Of a stretch of 64,000 nucleotides of DNA, positions 46,496 to 59,472 are shown piece by piece. Origin of the DNA: Rhynchosporium graminicola (Eukaryota > Ascomycota > Leotiomycetes > Helotiales > Ploettnerulaceae). The DNA lies in NCBI GenBank assembly GCA_900074885.1, contig FJUW01000050.1:248001-312000 (forward strand). Direction: 5' to 3'. The position numbers and the translations under genes were made by a program. A model generated the notes under the pieces. It had not been told where the DNA came from, did no database searches, and worked only from the letters and a program-made list of their open reading frames with translations. Within the stretch, counting starts at the first letter, position 1. Each line of letters opens with the position of its first letter.

Positions 46496-47242
46496 GTTTT
46501 TCTCTTGAGATGGATGAGAATTGTGGTGGTTTCGGGTATGAACTACAAGTAGATGTTGATGTTGATGACCGAACGCTTTCGGCTGGACGGGAGATCAACC
46601 GGAGAGCCTCGGCGCCAACGTCGGAACCTCCTACGTTTGATCCGCATAATCAAGCGAGCTCCTGATATTTTTTGAATACATCACAAAAGTCATGTCCCAT
46701 GAAGTTAATGGCAGCCAAATAGAATTTAGCAGCTTCGCCATCTTCTCAACCTGTCCGCAGGGCGTTGCTTGAACGGATCTCCTACGAGACGTATACACTT
46801 TGATTGCACTTTCACTTGCTTCAAAGGTAAATCTCTTTCACGGATGGCTTCGCAAGTTAGGGAATAAGATGGCAACCAACTGTATAACAAGTACCCTAGG
46901 ATGGTAGTGAAGTACGATACGTGTTGACACGGCTCAGTATCACGCAATAGCAGCAGAGTGTAATCTCGAAACAAGTTAAAGAACGGAATTCTTGTCATTC
47001 AACATTTTCGTGCTCGTGTATATATATATATATATTTACATGAATTTAGGCAAAGTTGCCTCTGAGGTCTACTCAAACGCCGCTATAAGACAAAGTATCT
47101 CAGCAAGCAGGAAAGGTCCTGCACAGCAGGCAAGAATATATACAGTGTGCAGAAGTGTCCAGCTTCTGCACTTGATTTTTGTTCCCATCCATTATTTGAC
47201 AATTTTCATCGATCTCGCATTATTCGTCCGGAGTTCAATACT
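46496..47242. other. Intergenic region
   Basis: 747 bp between two minus-strand genes. Includes a (TA)n run at about 47018-47036. No gene seen. Confidence 0.6.
47018..47036. repeat. (TA)n microsatellite
   Basis: About nine TA units, about 200 bp beyond the stop codon of the AA9 gene. Confidence 0.85.
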
Positions 47243-48500
47243 CTATGCTGCGACGCATTGAGAGTACCATGGGTTGTAATTGGTGCAGGTACTTCCTGAA
47301 GCACAAGTGGTAGGGCCCTGGTAGTTCTGTCCACCACTGGAGAATGTTAGGTTTACGCTTTTCCAGAGGCCGAGAGTTGCTTACCATTGTCCGTACAGAG
47401 CCACTGTGGCACCAGAAGCTGCAGAAGTCCCAGATACAGCTGGCGTGGCTACAGTGGCCATTGTTGTTGGCGTCTTTCCCGTGCATGGAGTCTTTGTTGG
47501 CTTTGGGGCATCAGTCGAGGTCTTTGGCTTGCAAGGGCTCTTTGCAGAGGTTGCAATGGGAGCGGGTGTCGCGATTGGCGTGCTTTTTGGATCTTCCGCC
47601 TTGCCTGGGGCCTGACCTGAGATTGGAACAGCAGGAGTTGTCGTAGGTGGCTTTGGAGCAGTACCAGAGCTTCCTCCGTTCCAAACAGCGGGTCCAGGGA
47701 TCTTGTATGATGTGAATCCACCATATAAATTGAAGACAACACCTGGGTCAGTGTCTGAGTATGCCCCTGGAATTGAGACACCGGCCGGGAGCACCTGTGA
47801 TCTGTTAGTAGGGAACAGTAGCGAGGTGTGACAGAGTAGAGTACTTACGGTAGAACCACCTCCAGAAACTGAAATCTGGACACACTCCATATAGAACTGA
47901 GCACCACGCCCAGGATTTGCACTATAAGCTGAGTCGGCCTCATGTAGAGCGATAATCTCGCCACGGATGAGGTATTTGTTGTCCGCGAGCGTAGATGGGA
48001 GGATAAAATCATGCTTTCCTTTATTTGCAATGAGCTTCTGGACAGCCCATTGGGATCCATCATATCCATCTTCTGCCAACTTGACCCAAACGTCGCCTTC
48101 ACCGTTAGAAGAGGCCGGTGCAATATAAACCATCACAGGACCTTTGTGGGTGCTGTCGATGATATCGTCCGCGGGAGAGTTGTTATTGTGGTGCCACTCG
48201 AGGCTGATCTGTCATCTCTGTCAGTATGATCTAGCTGAGTTCATATCATCGTGTGTACAGTACCTTGTCACCAGCAGCCACATTGATGGTCTTGGCAGCT
48301 GCAACATTGTTGACGTTGCAAGTCATGTCCTTCGAAGTGATGTCTTTGATAGGACTGTTGTTCGGTGGAGAGCGGATATATCCAGCCGCAGAGTTTCCAG
48401 TACCTTGATCAACATCGTTCACCCATACGTTATAGATTGTGGCGTGGGCGCTGGCCAAAGAAGCAGCAGCAGCACCGATGAGGACCTGAGAGTACTTCAT
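47243..48500 (-). CDS. AA9 lytic polysaccharide monooxygenase with CBM1
   Basis: Secreted copper enzyme that oxidatively cleaves cellulose. Minus-strand exons 48500-48264, 48208-47849, 47794-47385 and 47336-47243 give 366 residues. Signal peptide [18 protein letters not shown] precedes His19, the mature N-terminal His of the copper brace; the second brace His is His100 in [16 protein letters not shown] and the axial Tyr is Tyr185 in [14 protein letters not shown] Pro/Thr/Ser/Lys linker of ~95 residues leads to a C-terminal CBM1 ([16 protein letters not shown] ending YSQCVAA with four Cys), whose main part is on the last exon. The second intron (54 nt) has no in-frame stop; retention would insert 18 residues. 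A TATATA lies about 190 bp upstream of the ATG. Confidence 0.97.
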
Positions 48501-51500
48501 TTTGGTAGAGTATGTTTTCGAGATGGGATGATTGAAAGTAGATAAAGTCAATTTTGAATCGATGGGACGAAAAATCCGAGAAAGAAGAACAGTTCAAATG
48601 AATGTAAATGTGCAAGAATGTGCAAGTATTGGGCGACTGGCGCGATAGAGAGAGAAGAAAGCTGTAAAGAGACTGGCACTGCTCCCTCTATATACTTCCA
48701 TGACTTCGCCGTACATACCTAACCGCGCCGCATTCAACAGATCAAAATGGCCAAGCAAGGCAGAATTTTCGGATCACAACGTCTAGACATTCTACATGGC
48801 TCCATCGACCAGAACACACCACACCCAGTGGTTTGAGTTGACAGGCACGTAAGTGGGTTGTGAAAGGCAACAATGTTCCTTCGAGGTCGCTGAAACAGAA
48901 AACAATTTAAAGTTTAATCTATCCTGGGATCGCTAAAGCCTGTCGGTGATCGCCAATGGTACCGCACCCACCCATCAGATTACACTTTGTGATCTCCTGT
49001 TTCGCAACCCTAAACTTTCGTCGCATTCGGACGTTTGTACCGAGACTGCTTGCTTAAGCGCGCCTGGGCGTTGTTTATTTGTCGCTCCGGCCACTTCGAG
49101 GACCCGATAATTGGGTCGACGGGACCATGTAAGCGCTGTTCGAGGCGCATACTTAGTATGTCAGTGCTTCGTAGCCCCTTCAAACGCAACAGTGGAGTTG
49201 CTCCGAACCTGATGAATTCTACATTGGTGGGATAAACCTCGGTGAAGACGGCAGCAAGCCAAGCGGCATACGATGTACCTGGAGGAACGGGTCGGCAATT
49301 TAGCTTGACACAATCGCGGAGTTACTTTGTGCTTTTTCCTCGAACTGTTGGCTCCAGTACGTTGATCCATCGCCAACGGCCTTTGCGAAGCTTTTGCAAG
49401 GAGGTGGCAAATGCCAACTCTTAATACGACATGGGGTTTGATGAAGCAAGATCCCTGTGCTATGTAAGGTAGGTACTTCCGTACCTAAGTACCCGTACCT
49501 GCCTTATTTTCACCCTGGATTACTTGTAAGCGAAGGCACGAGATGAATGGACGGTCAAGATGAATGGTCAACAATTGATGCGAGGTCTTCTCATAGCTCG
49601 GCATGTTTTTGCATCTCATCTGCTTTCCGCGACTGGGTTGGTCCTTACCCCTAACAGCTTGTGATACTATAAGAAGTCTATGCCTTGTGAAGCCTCAATG
49701 TCGATCGACGCCCGTCGTGCATGAGAGCCTCACTGCACAACGCCCACCGCACAGCACCAGCACATTTTGGGGCATGTGCAGGCCGCAGCATAACCCTCTT
49801 CTAGGTAAATCCCACTAGGAATGCACCTGGAAAAGTGAGGCGTTCCTACGCTCCCGATGTCCATATGTGCGGGCATATTTCTTTGAGTATTCAAACCGGG
49901 CGGCTTGGTCACGCTCCGCCCAATATTGTGGGATTAAAACACGACTTTAGTCTTTATCTGTACGGAATCTCTGTCACTGGGCAAAGGATATACCCATCTA
50001 GTACGCCCTTTTTGAGTACTTTGACAACTAGAGCTGACGTTTGTATGAGTTCTGAACAGCCTTATGTCTTGAAATTGAACGACTAATGACTACAAATGGA
50101 AAAATGATTCTTCGGTGTGGCAATGAAGCTTTCCATAAGTATAGAACACATGTAATACCATGATAGGACTTCATCCATATAATTTGTACCAGTCTTTACA
50201 AACATCGGAGCCCAACTTAATTTCAGATAACCTATTTACAAATTGAGTGCACACTCCGGAAGCAACACGATTTCAGGATCCATCAAACATTTCTTCCGAA
50301 ATTGTCCCTTGTTTCATACAAGCCTTACATCTGTCTTCGAGCACCGATGTCACGCTTTGCACTCGTCGTCCGGGAACCTAACCGAAAAGGATACTCCCAC
50401 GGAGATTGTAAAGTCAATGCTAAGGCAAGCGAGGTTGTAAATCTGATGACGGCGAAGGGCAGCCCTCGAGACATTCCTCATAAGCCTGAAAACGATACAT
50501 GTAAGTAGAATTTGCCTAATGAGGTTTATTACCTAGCTCTAACTGCTCACATAGCGTACGGAAGATGAGTTTAAGCAATTCTTTACATTGTTGCCTATCT
50601 GACGGCGAAACACGAAATTTTGTCGCAGAATTTTGTACAAAGCGGGCGTCACGAAACACGATGTACACCAGCATCCAAGAACATACTACAGAAGGAGGCA
50701 CTGCTTATCGAATTAAAGCGAAGCTGTTGGAGTCTCCGTTCGAAAGTCATTCTGAGGTTTAATCAGGACGTAGTAATTTCTCTCGAGAAGATTTCTGATT
50801 GAGGCACAGATATTGGTTTTCAATACGATGTATAAATATGTAAATTAGATAGAAGTATAGTTTACCTGAGCTTGGGATCTCAATTGGACTAGAGAACTAA
50901 GGCAGGCTTGTGATAAAAGAAGGGAGATTATTGCACGTCAGTTATGTTATAGAAATTTGGTCTTCAAGCCAATCTCCTCTCCAATTTTCTTCTCACTCTG
51001 AGCCGATCAAACTCTGTCTGGTAGTGATCGATCTTGGATTGTTTAATCTGCGTCTGTGACATCGAAAACTTCTGAATAGTTCAAAAGAGCTCGCTTGGTA
51101 GTAGAAGTGTCAAGCGGCACCAGTCATAACCATTGCCAATTTGGTGAGGGGCATTACTGTACTCGTACTTCGTTAGCGATATGGGCCCCCAAATTTATCA
51201 AAACAAAAGCTGGGCATAGCATATGTCAACAAGCCGTACTCAACACTTCAATTCGAAACCTAAGATTATAAAGTGTATCAATCGGAGTTAAGAAAGCAGA
51301 CCCCTCGCACTCTGTCCACGGGAAGTGAAGTTCTCCATCCACAAGCAGTCACGTGCTATTAACGAGCACGCAAGAAACTGGCGAATGATGACACGTAAGA
51401 TGATTCGCTTAATACGCATAGTGATCAACAGCTCGGCATCCTATTCGACATCACTTACACGAAAGCCGCTCTAGACGGTATCCACTTCAGTGTTCCGACA

Positions 51501-51516
51501 TCCACAACAGTCCAAG
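48501..51516. other. Intergenic region, 3.0 kb
   Basis: Divergent region between the AA9 gene (-) and the MFS gene (+). A TAGGTACTTCCGTACCTAAGTACC motif group lies near 49468-49500. Open frames at 49.8-50.8 kb overlap each other on both strands and show no family likeness; no gene is called. Confidence 0.55.
48689..48694 (-). promoter_or_regulatory. TATA-like element of the AA9 gene
   Basis: TATATA about 190 bp upstream of the start codon on the minus strand, in an otherwise mixed-composition promoter. Assigned by position only. Confidence 0.35.
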
Positions 51517-53743
51517 ATGGTGACGCCGCTGACTGTCGCGGCGGACGATCAGCCAGCTATTCTGATGAGCCGTTTTACAAGTACTCGTTATCAACGTCTG
51601 GAGTCAGATGTTCCAGAACGAGCTTCGGGCACGCGACAGTCATCTACTGAGAGTTTTGACAACCAGGACGTAAACCTACTGGTACAAGAGGCTGATTCTG
51701 GGGATTCACCAAACTCTCCTTCCGATCATCCACAATCAGACGAAGACGAGAGTTATGATTCCTCAGCTTTGCTCAAAAGCGGCAAGACTTTGGCTCTAGG
51801 AGTTCCAGGTGATGAAAGAAGATTCTTTTTCCAGAGATCAAAAGTGGTCAATAATGCAGAAGCAATTGCAACTCAGGCTTCTGTTTTCGACAATCCAGAG
51901 ACATTAGAAGAGTACCGTCCCGGAGACGACTGGGAGAACATACATCGATTTGACCCAGATGAGCGATGGACGTGGGGTGAAGAGCACAGGCTGATCCGTA
52001 AGATCGATTCAAGGATAATGATATTTGCTGCAGTCATGTTGTAGGTGGATGGGAGAACAGAATTACCTTTTTTGAATGTCCCAGGGTATTCTAGAGACAC
52101 TCTTTATTCTTCTCTCGAAATCCCTATGATCTGGCCACCACTGACTGCCACTTTTTCTAGTATGGCGCTGGAATTAGACCGGTCCAATATCTCCCAGGCT
52201 TTGACTGACAACTTCCTCGAAGATTTGGGGATGACAACGAACGGTGAGTTCTTGAAATGACATGAACAACAGCCTTCTCACGACTTTCAGATTATAATGC
52301 TGGTCAAACAGCTTTCAGGCTTGCATTTTTGTGTGCCGAGCTACCTTCACAGCTCCTCGCAAAATGGATTGGACCGGATATCTGGATACCAAGCCAAATG
52401 GTCGTATGGTCGATTGTAGCCTCAGGTCAATTCTTTTTGGTAGGAAGAACGTCATTTCTGGTCTCTCGCGCTCTTCTTGGAGCGCTACAAGGTGGTTTCA
52501 TCCCTGAGGCAAGTTGTTCTCCTTCTCATCCGAGAATAGGACCTAATTCCGACTAGGTCATCTTGTACTTGTCGTACTTCTATAAACATCATGAGCTTTC
52601 CTTGAGGTTAGGATTCTTCTACACGGCATCCGCGCTTGCCGATGTTATGGGTGGATTCCTCGCTTTTGGAATTCTTCACATGAGAGGGTTCAATGGCCAT
52701 GCGGGGTGGCGTTGGTTATTCTTGATTGAGGTAAGCAATGAAACCTTGCCAAAAATTTCATGCTGATACGCAAAAGGCGCTTCTTACCCTCATTGTTGGA
52801 CTACTAGCCTTCGTATTGATGCCATCGAGTCCAACATCCACTTCTAGTTGGTTCCGAGGCGACAAAGGTTGGTTCACTGAGAGAGAAGAGAAGATCATGG
52901 TCAATCGGATCATTCGCGAGGATCCCAGCAAAGGCTTGATGCACAATCGTGAGCCATTGACTTTAGCATTACTCTGGCAAAGCATGAAAGACTTCGATCT
53001 ATGGCCAATCTATATCCTCGGACTCAATTTTCAGACTCCCATGACGACGCCAGCCAATTATTTGACCCTCTCGCTGAAGGGACTTGGGTTCGATACGTTC
53101 AAGACTAATTTGCTCGTCATTCCGAATCAAGTATTCCATGTTGTAACTATGCTAGCACTCACCTATGCTGCAGAAGTGTTTGGAGAGCTCACCTTCACAG
53201 CTTTGATTGGGCAGATTTGGGCTCTGCCATTTTTGGTTTTCATCAACATTGTTGATATCAGTCAAATCAACAAGTGGCTAGCTTGGGCAATCATGACAGC
53301 TTTGCTATCCTTTCCCAACGGTAAGACAAGACACGCTCAAGTTTTTCCTCTCAGGCTCAAATCTTTACTTTCAAATCCTGTGAACTGACAAGTTTTCAGC
53401 GCATCCCATACAGGTTGGATGGAATTCTCGTAATTCCAATACTATTCGGTCTCGCACCGTGTCAGCCGCTCTCTACAACATGTGTGTTCAGACATCCGGA
53501 ATCGTCGCGGCAAACATCTATCGAGAGGACGACGCACCTCGATATAAACGTGGGAACCACATCCTGCTCTCCTTGGTCGCCCTCAACATATTTCTGTACT
53601 TGGGCACGAAATTGTACTATGTCAAGAGGAATGCCTATCGGGACAAAATTTGGAATGGCTTGAGTGAAGATGAGAAGCTGAGTTATATCTCTAAGACTAC
53701 GGATGAGGGAAATAAAAGACTAGACTTTAGATTTGCTCATTAG
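51517..53743 (+). CDS. MFS transporter, Seo1/Dal5 (anion:cation symporter) family
   Basis: Plasma-membrane permease of the allantoate/pantothenate-type family; substrate unknown. Exons 51517-52040, 52161-52243, 52291-52508, 52557-52730, 52777-53320 and 53400-53743 give 628 residues. A ~165-residue acidic, Ser-rich cytosolic N-terminus ends in the family segment [17 protein letters not shown] before TM1. Later marks are [60 protein letters not shown], and [19 protein letters not shown] with [12 protein letters not shown] near the end. The third intron must use a GC donor (GAG|GCAAGT at 52509) to restore [16 protein letters not shown]. The long N-terminus and C-terminal motif resemble Seo1-like members; transported compound not predictable. 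Confidence 0.93.
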
Positions 53744-55090
53744 ATCAAATAGCAAGCAGAAGGTCGGGGCGTGGCCATCGAGCGTCCTCGTCGTCCTCGA
53801 TTGACCAAAATCAGAACTCGTCCTGCCTTATCTAGTTCAGGCTCAGGAGTGTTTCCAATCTGCCTCTCCTTTCAAAACCTCTCCGCTAGCTGAGAATGTG
53901 ACCCTGCCCTCACTTCTTTCAACATGTTGCATGCTTCGATCCCTAGCCCAGCTCCTTCTTAGCTTCCTGGTTTGACGGCCGGATGAGCACACAGTTTGGG
54001 AGCGGAGCTAAAGATTTTATCTACGAAATGTTCCTTTCAGGAAAGAAATGATGTCGAAAATCTAACTGTTTACTGTGCCTTGAGCAGGGCTTGAATTATT
54101 GAAGTGAAACCTGGTGCGCAACATATCGACCTTCCTCTACGAAGGCATATTGCAGGTGCAGTTATCAGAGAGCGGCACATTGTCGTGTTTCGTCTAGTGG
54201 CTGTTGGACCCCAACTTCGAACTCGTTCGCAACCAGTTGGGTACTTCATCTACGCTTGGCTATTCATTGCAGTTTTCATCCAGGTAAGGACATGTTACCA
54301 TACGGTGTGGAGAACTCAGATGCTGCATTCGAATCGTCGGAAATGAGATGCCACTACTGTTGGGTTTACAGGACCAGATTGGCAGAGAGTTTTGAGCTGA
54401 GCTGAGATGCAACCGGTGTCTTTTACTTGGTTCCGAGCTCGTTACCTGGTGTCTTGACAACCGGTTATCAACTCGAGGAGAACGGCCGGAAACAGTCTCG
54501 CACATGTTTACCAGAAAGTCTCTTGGCATTAGATAGCCGATGAGGCTATTGCAGGTTCTAACACCCGCAGCACATGCGGCATGTCGAACTACTTTCTATA
54601 CTGACCAATCCATCCGTACTTAAAGGCAAATTGAGACGACGCAGTTAGAGTTTCGGCGTTCATTCTTAACGACGATTAGAAATCATGGTTTCGGTTTGGA
54701 AAAGACACCGCCTTGGCAGTCGGACTTGGATTGCTCCGATGCGATCCCCGGTTTCCGTGATTTCTGTCCCAGTTAACCAGCCCAATTAGCCAATCATGAT
54801 GGACAAAACGCCTGAGATGGTGGTGTAGAATGTATTTTTAAAATCTACTTTTGATATTGTATTTGACCGCTTATCATTGCATTGATATACTCCTCGCTGG
54901 ACGCAATCAGACAGCCTACAGTGTCCTATGCCGCATCGTCACCAGTTCTGGAAAGTAGCTTGGATAAGAAGTATATATTTCATGCTTTGCTGTAAACTGA
55001 ATTGCTACAAGCTCATAAATCACTCAACTACACTGTCTCCTGAAAATCAGACCATAATCTGCTACATTCACGCTTGCTTCGATTTACAAG
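53744..55090. other. Intergenic region, 1.35 kb
   Basis: No gene called. A frame at 54104-54346 (+) has a hydrophobic stretch (YFIYAWLFIAVFIQ) but no start context, homology or partner exons that I can recognise. Confidence 0.5.
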
Positions 55091-56777
55091 ATGCAACTCT
55101 CGGAAAAGATCGAGCTGCCATGCGGCCTTGTGCTTCCAAATAGGTCAGTCTCCATTTTTTATGAAGTTTGTAACGCACTCGGAACTGAATGGCGACGCAT
55201 TACTTCGTATTGCTTATCAAGTACATCAAATGTTTTCTAAAAATCTAAAAGGCTCGCAAAAGCTGCAATGGCGGAATCTATGGCCAAGGATCACACTCCT
55301 GGCAAAGAATTTGTTTCAGCCTACGGTGAATGGGCGGATGGAGGATGGGGAATGATCATCACAGGTAAGAGTTTAATTACTGAGTTCAAAGAAGCTTTGA
55401 TTAATGAAAGCTAGGTAACGTGATAGTAAACGAGGCGTTTCACGGGTCACCAGGCGATGTGGAACTCTCGGTTTCGCGGGAGCAAAGCCCGGAGGAAAAG
55501 GCGCAATGGAAGAACTGGGCAGCTGTCTGTCAAAGGTCAGGTACTCCTACTGTGATTCAGCTCTGCCACCCTGGACGACAATCGCCGTATGGAGCTGGGT
55601 CAAGTGGACTCTTTCAAAAGACGGTTGCTCCATCCGCAGTGAAGCTGAACCTCGGGGATTCTGTTATCGCACGTACAGCAGTATCTTTGCTTTTCGGAAC
55701 TCCAAGAGAGTTGACACATGAAGAGATCACTGGACCGGAAGGAATTATTGCTCAATTCGTAGCGGCATCGAAGCAATGCTACGAGGCTGGATTTAAAGGC
55801 GTTGAGCTGCACGCAAGGTAATATCTTATTTCCCGAGAGTAAATCATGGCTGACGATCTTCAAAGTCACGGATACCTTTTAGCGCAATTTATGTCCCCGA
55901 TGACAAATTTGAGAACAGATGATTTCGGAGGAACAGCAACCAAACGTGTTGAGATTGTGCTTCGCATCATCCGAGAAGTCCGCAAACAAACGAGTCCGGA
56001 ATTTTGTATCGGTATCAAGCTTAACAGCGTCGACGCTGCGTCCTCTGAGTCCTTGGAAGAAGTTATGGAGCAAATCAGATTGATCAACGAGGCTGGTGTA
56101 GATTTTGCTGAGATATCAGGAGGTACTCAAAGTTTCCTCATCTGGATACCTCAAAATAGCCATGAGACATGTCTTATACTTCTCTCAGAATCCTCCAATA
56201 TGAGCATTACTGACTCCCCGGTACCTAGGTACATACGAAAACCCTCGTATGATGCAGGATCCTCATGACGCTGCAAAAGCCGCCGAGAAGGAACCTAAAA
56301 CCAAACAGAGCACTCTCCTCCGAGAAGCGTTCTTTCTCCAATTTGCTCAAGAAGTCCGAGCTTCGTTCCCAAAATTGGTCCTCATGGTCACGGGAGGGCT
56401 CCGAACCCGTCTTGGGATGGAGGCAGCATTAAAAACTGGAGGGTGCGACCTTATCGGAATCGCACGGCCTGCAGCAGTGCTCCCCAAGTTGCCAAAGGAA
56501 ATCATCCTTAATGAGACCATTTCGGATGAAGATGCAAGCGTAGTTCTGGCTCCCATCCCCGTGCCTGGCTGGATCAAATATGTTCCTGTCAAAGCTTTGG
56601 GTGCCGGGCTTCAATCCAAATACTACGCCGAACAGATCCGGTACGTACAGCCTACCTAACAATCCCCTTCTTGTTTTCAATACACCTCACACGTTCCCAT
56701 TACATTTGAAGCTTCAAACTGACATTTCGGTAAGGCGTATGGCGAAGGGACTATCACCTGTTGATACGAGAATTTGA
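55091..56777 (+). CDS. NADH:flavin oxidoreductase, old yellow enzyme type
   Basis: FMN-dependent ene-reductase of the OYE superfamily (12-oxophytodienoate reductase-like fungal group). Exons 55091-55143, 55252-55364, 55415-55817, 55866-56122, 56229-56640 and 56735-56777 give 426 residues. Features: LPCGLVLPNRLAKAAMAESM across the first junction, WADGGWGMIITGNVIVNEAF, VIQLCHPGRQSPYG, the substrate/flavin block GVELHASHGYLLAQFMSP with DDFGG, AEISGGTYENPRM, and the phosphate-binding VTGGLRTRLGMEAALKTGGCDLIGIARP. All introns GT-AG. The barrel is complete, so it should be active; natural substrate unknown. It lies between a transporter and a tyrosinase, but spacing is too wide to claim a cluster. 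Confidence 0.94.
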
Positions 56778-57984
56778 GCTGTGATGTGGTGTCGAAGAGC
56801 GCGTGTACGACACTTTAAACCGGCATGGGATCTCTTGTGACGCTTAATTCTGTGTATAGATTTCTTCTCGCCATACCAAATGTATCTATCCTTTGCTTTG
56901 CTTTGCTTTTACAGTGATAGTAGGGCCATCTTCAGTTGGGCTCTTGCTTCGAGCTCACAGTACGTCACAGAAATTTAGGTCATCGACCACAAGGCCAATG
57001 TAAGATATTATTTCGCAAAATATTTCACTTCACTACTAAGGGAATTGCCTTTCGTCATCTACATCGAGATGGTCGAGCTTACTGGGGTCAAAAGTCGTGA
57101 TCTCTGCACGTCGAAGCCTTGAATAACTTGTTCGCTGCTAATGCAGCTCATGTCATTACCTCATTAAAAGACACCGATTTCCTCTGAAAAATACTGCAAG
57201 TGGCATACCTCATCAGCTCAAATGCTTACAGAGCAATACTCGGCAGCTTCATAGGCTTTAAAGTAGCCTGGCCCAATTACCCAGAATGATCGCCCATAGC
57301 GCCGAGAAGTTCGGATCGAGCCAATTCAATCCTAGGCTTCTTACCCACTGCCGGCATTTCTGGATGTCAGAACAATCATTTGCTTTCTATCTGGAGCCTG
57401 GCATAATGGATAGTTTTTACGTACAGCCTTTATTTACTCCTTACTGCCGACATGCAACAAGCACCTGATGAGAAGGAGCCAACGAAATTGTCTCAAAGCA
57501 GCCTCTTAGATGAATGCTCTATATTGGATGTCACATCACTTGAGTTGCAGAATATTCCTTTGCTTCTCAGGAAAGTTTGGCTTCTCAAATGCCGGTCTTC
57601 CCCGCATACGTTGAGAACAACCGGACGAACCGAGATAATTTGCCAAATAGAAAACGACACCAAGGGATTTTCGATACGACATCTATGTTTTCATTTGCTC
57701 AACAGAATAAAGAAAGCCAACAGGGTGAAGCCGAAGTAAGCAGGAATTTAGAACTTGTTTCAAATCGGTCTCGGAGATTGCCATGCAGTGTGCAGATGCA
57801 GTAAACTGCCGAAGCAAGGCAACTTTTGACAAATACCCAAAGTACACTACTTAAATAAATCACCCTGCTGACATGAAGACCCTTTGGGATTCCCTTTAGT
57901 TGGAGAATGCAAGATATAGTCTGCTCATCTAGGTGACATTGTACGATTTTTCAGGTAAGGCTTTTCGAGAAGTTTGGTCCAAAC
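56778..57984. other. Intergenic region, 1.2 kb
   Basis: No gene called. A CTTTG triple repeat lies at 56891-56910. Two overlapping frames at 57452-57804 (+) are open for 75-95 codons but resemble nothing I know. Confidence 0.5.
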
Positions 57985-59472
57985 ATGGCAGCCCTCCATC
58001 TCAATATCTTGTTGCTGCTGTTTTTTTCAATGTCATGTCTAACATACGCGACTTCATTGTCGAAGCGAGGTCCCGATGATATTTTGGCTGCCAAAGCACT
58101 AGAGAAAGCGTACCAAGTGTTGAACGGCACTCTTTCAGATGGGAGTGCGAGGACGACTTGCACCCAAGACACACTTGCCATCAGGAAAGAATAGTAACCT
58201 ATCCACTTATTCGGGAAAAACATTCAATGATTGTGACTATAGTGGTGATCTTACGAATTACGAGAAGGATGACTATGTTAAGGCAGTCCTATGTTTACAG
58301 TCAACTCCATCTAAACTTAGTGCAACTCAATATCCGGGAGCGAAATCTCGATATGATGACTTTGTCGTTGTGCATATCAACATGACACATGGTGTTCATG
58401 ATACCGTAAGCTCTGATGTCTAAAGAGATTGCTATCTGGGAATTAATGATTGATAGGCGAGCTTCCTCGCCTGGCACAGATACTATGTCTGGGCTTACGA
58501 AACTGCTCTACGAAGCGAGTGCGGATACAAAGGGTACCAGCCCGTAAGTGAAGTTATCGTGGTTCCCTCCTCATATATGATTTTGACCTGATATAGTACT
58601 GGAATTGGGGGAAATATCCGGACCCATCTCTCTCGCCCATCTTTAACGGAGATGCTCACAGTATGGGAGGCAACGGTGAAGCCGTTTCTCACAAAGGCTA
58701 CAATCTCGGAATGGCAAATGTTATGGTGCCAGCTGGCAAAGGCGGAGGATGCGTCAAGACTGGTCCATTCGCAAGGTAAGTACTTGGATTATCTGGCTTT
58801 TCCTACTAACAAGACCATGATATAGCATGACAGTAAACCTTGGTCCCCTCGCAGGTGCTATGGATGCAGCTCTTAACATAAAAAAGAATCCACGCTCAGA
58901 TGGCTATGGATACAAACCACGTTGTCTTCGCCGAGACGTAAATGACTACTTCGTTTCTCAGTACTTGCGTCCTCAGGATATCGCCAACCAAATCACGTCT
59001 TCTAAAGACATCGAGTCGTTCCAGAAGTCTCTACAGTACGATACGACCTCGGCTTTCTCGCTGCATACGGGCGGCCACTTCAGTATTTGGGGAGACCCAG
59101 GAGGAGACTTCTATGTCAGTCCTGGAGAACCTGTATTTTGGTTACATCATGGGCAGGTGGATCGACAGTGGTGGATTTGGCAGAACCAGGACCCTGCAAA
59201 TCGCGTACAACAGTGAGTTGTTTTTCATTGGAACCCATCATTAGCCATGCTTTGACCTTAGCCTTCTCTGTTCGAGCGTGGTTTAAGCAGGTTTGCTCAC
59301 TGTGGTTTGCAGATACAAAGGAGGAACGATCATGATGCAGTCAAATAGCCCACCAGGAAAGATCACGGATATTCAGTACCTGTCAGTAACAGCGCCAAAA
59401 GGATACGCGGATATACCAAGTAAAGACCTTGTCAGTACACTTGCTGGGCCGTTTTGCTATATATATCAGTAG
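57985..59472 (+). CDS. Secreted tyrosinase-domain protein
   Basis: Type-3 copper enzyme oxidising phenols to quinones. Exons 57985-58193, 58243-58405, 58457-58543, 58597-58775, 58826-59212 and 59313-59472 give 394 residues. A signal peptide (about the first 22 residues; hydrophobic LNILLLLFFSMSCLTYA) is followed by an N-terminal helical part (CTQDTLAIRKEYGDLTNYEK). Copper site A: His114, His122 (THGVHDT) and His131 (FLAWHRYYVWAYE). Copper site B: His293 and His297 (SLHTGGHFSIWGDPGGD) and His320/321 (PVFWLHHGQVDRQWW). There is no long C-terminal shielding domain, as in short fungal secreted tyrosinases. All six copper ligands are present, so it is not a pseudogene. Specific substrate unknown. 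Confidence 0.94.

Noticed and set aside
47381..48136. Single long frame through AA9 exons 2 and 3
   Set aside because: Reads through a consensus 54-nt intron by chance; the spliced form is the expected AA9 sequence.
49835..50762. Several overlapping open frames of 65-83 codons
   Set aside because: No start context, homology or codon pattern; mutually overlapping on the same strand.
57286..57804. Frames of 60-95 codons upstream of the tyrosinase gene
   Set aside because: Not recognised, overlapping in different frames, and no splice combination gave a longer product.
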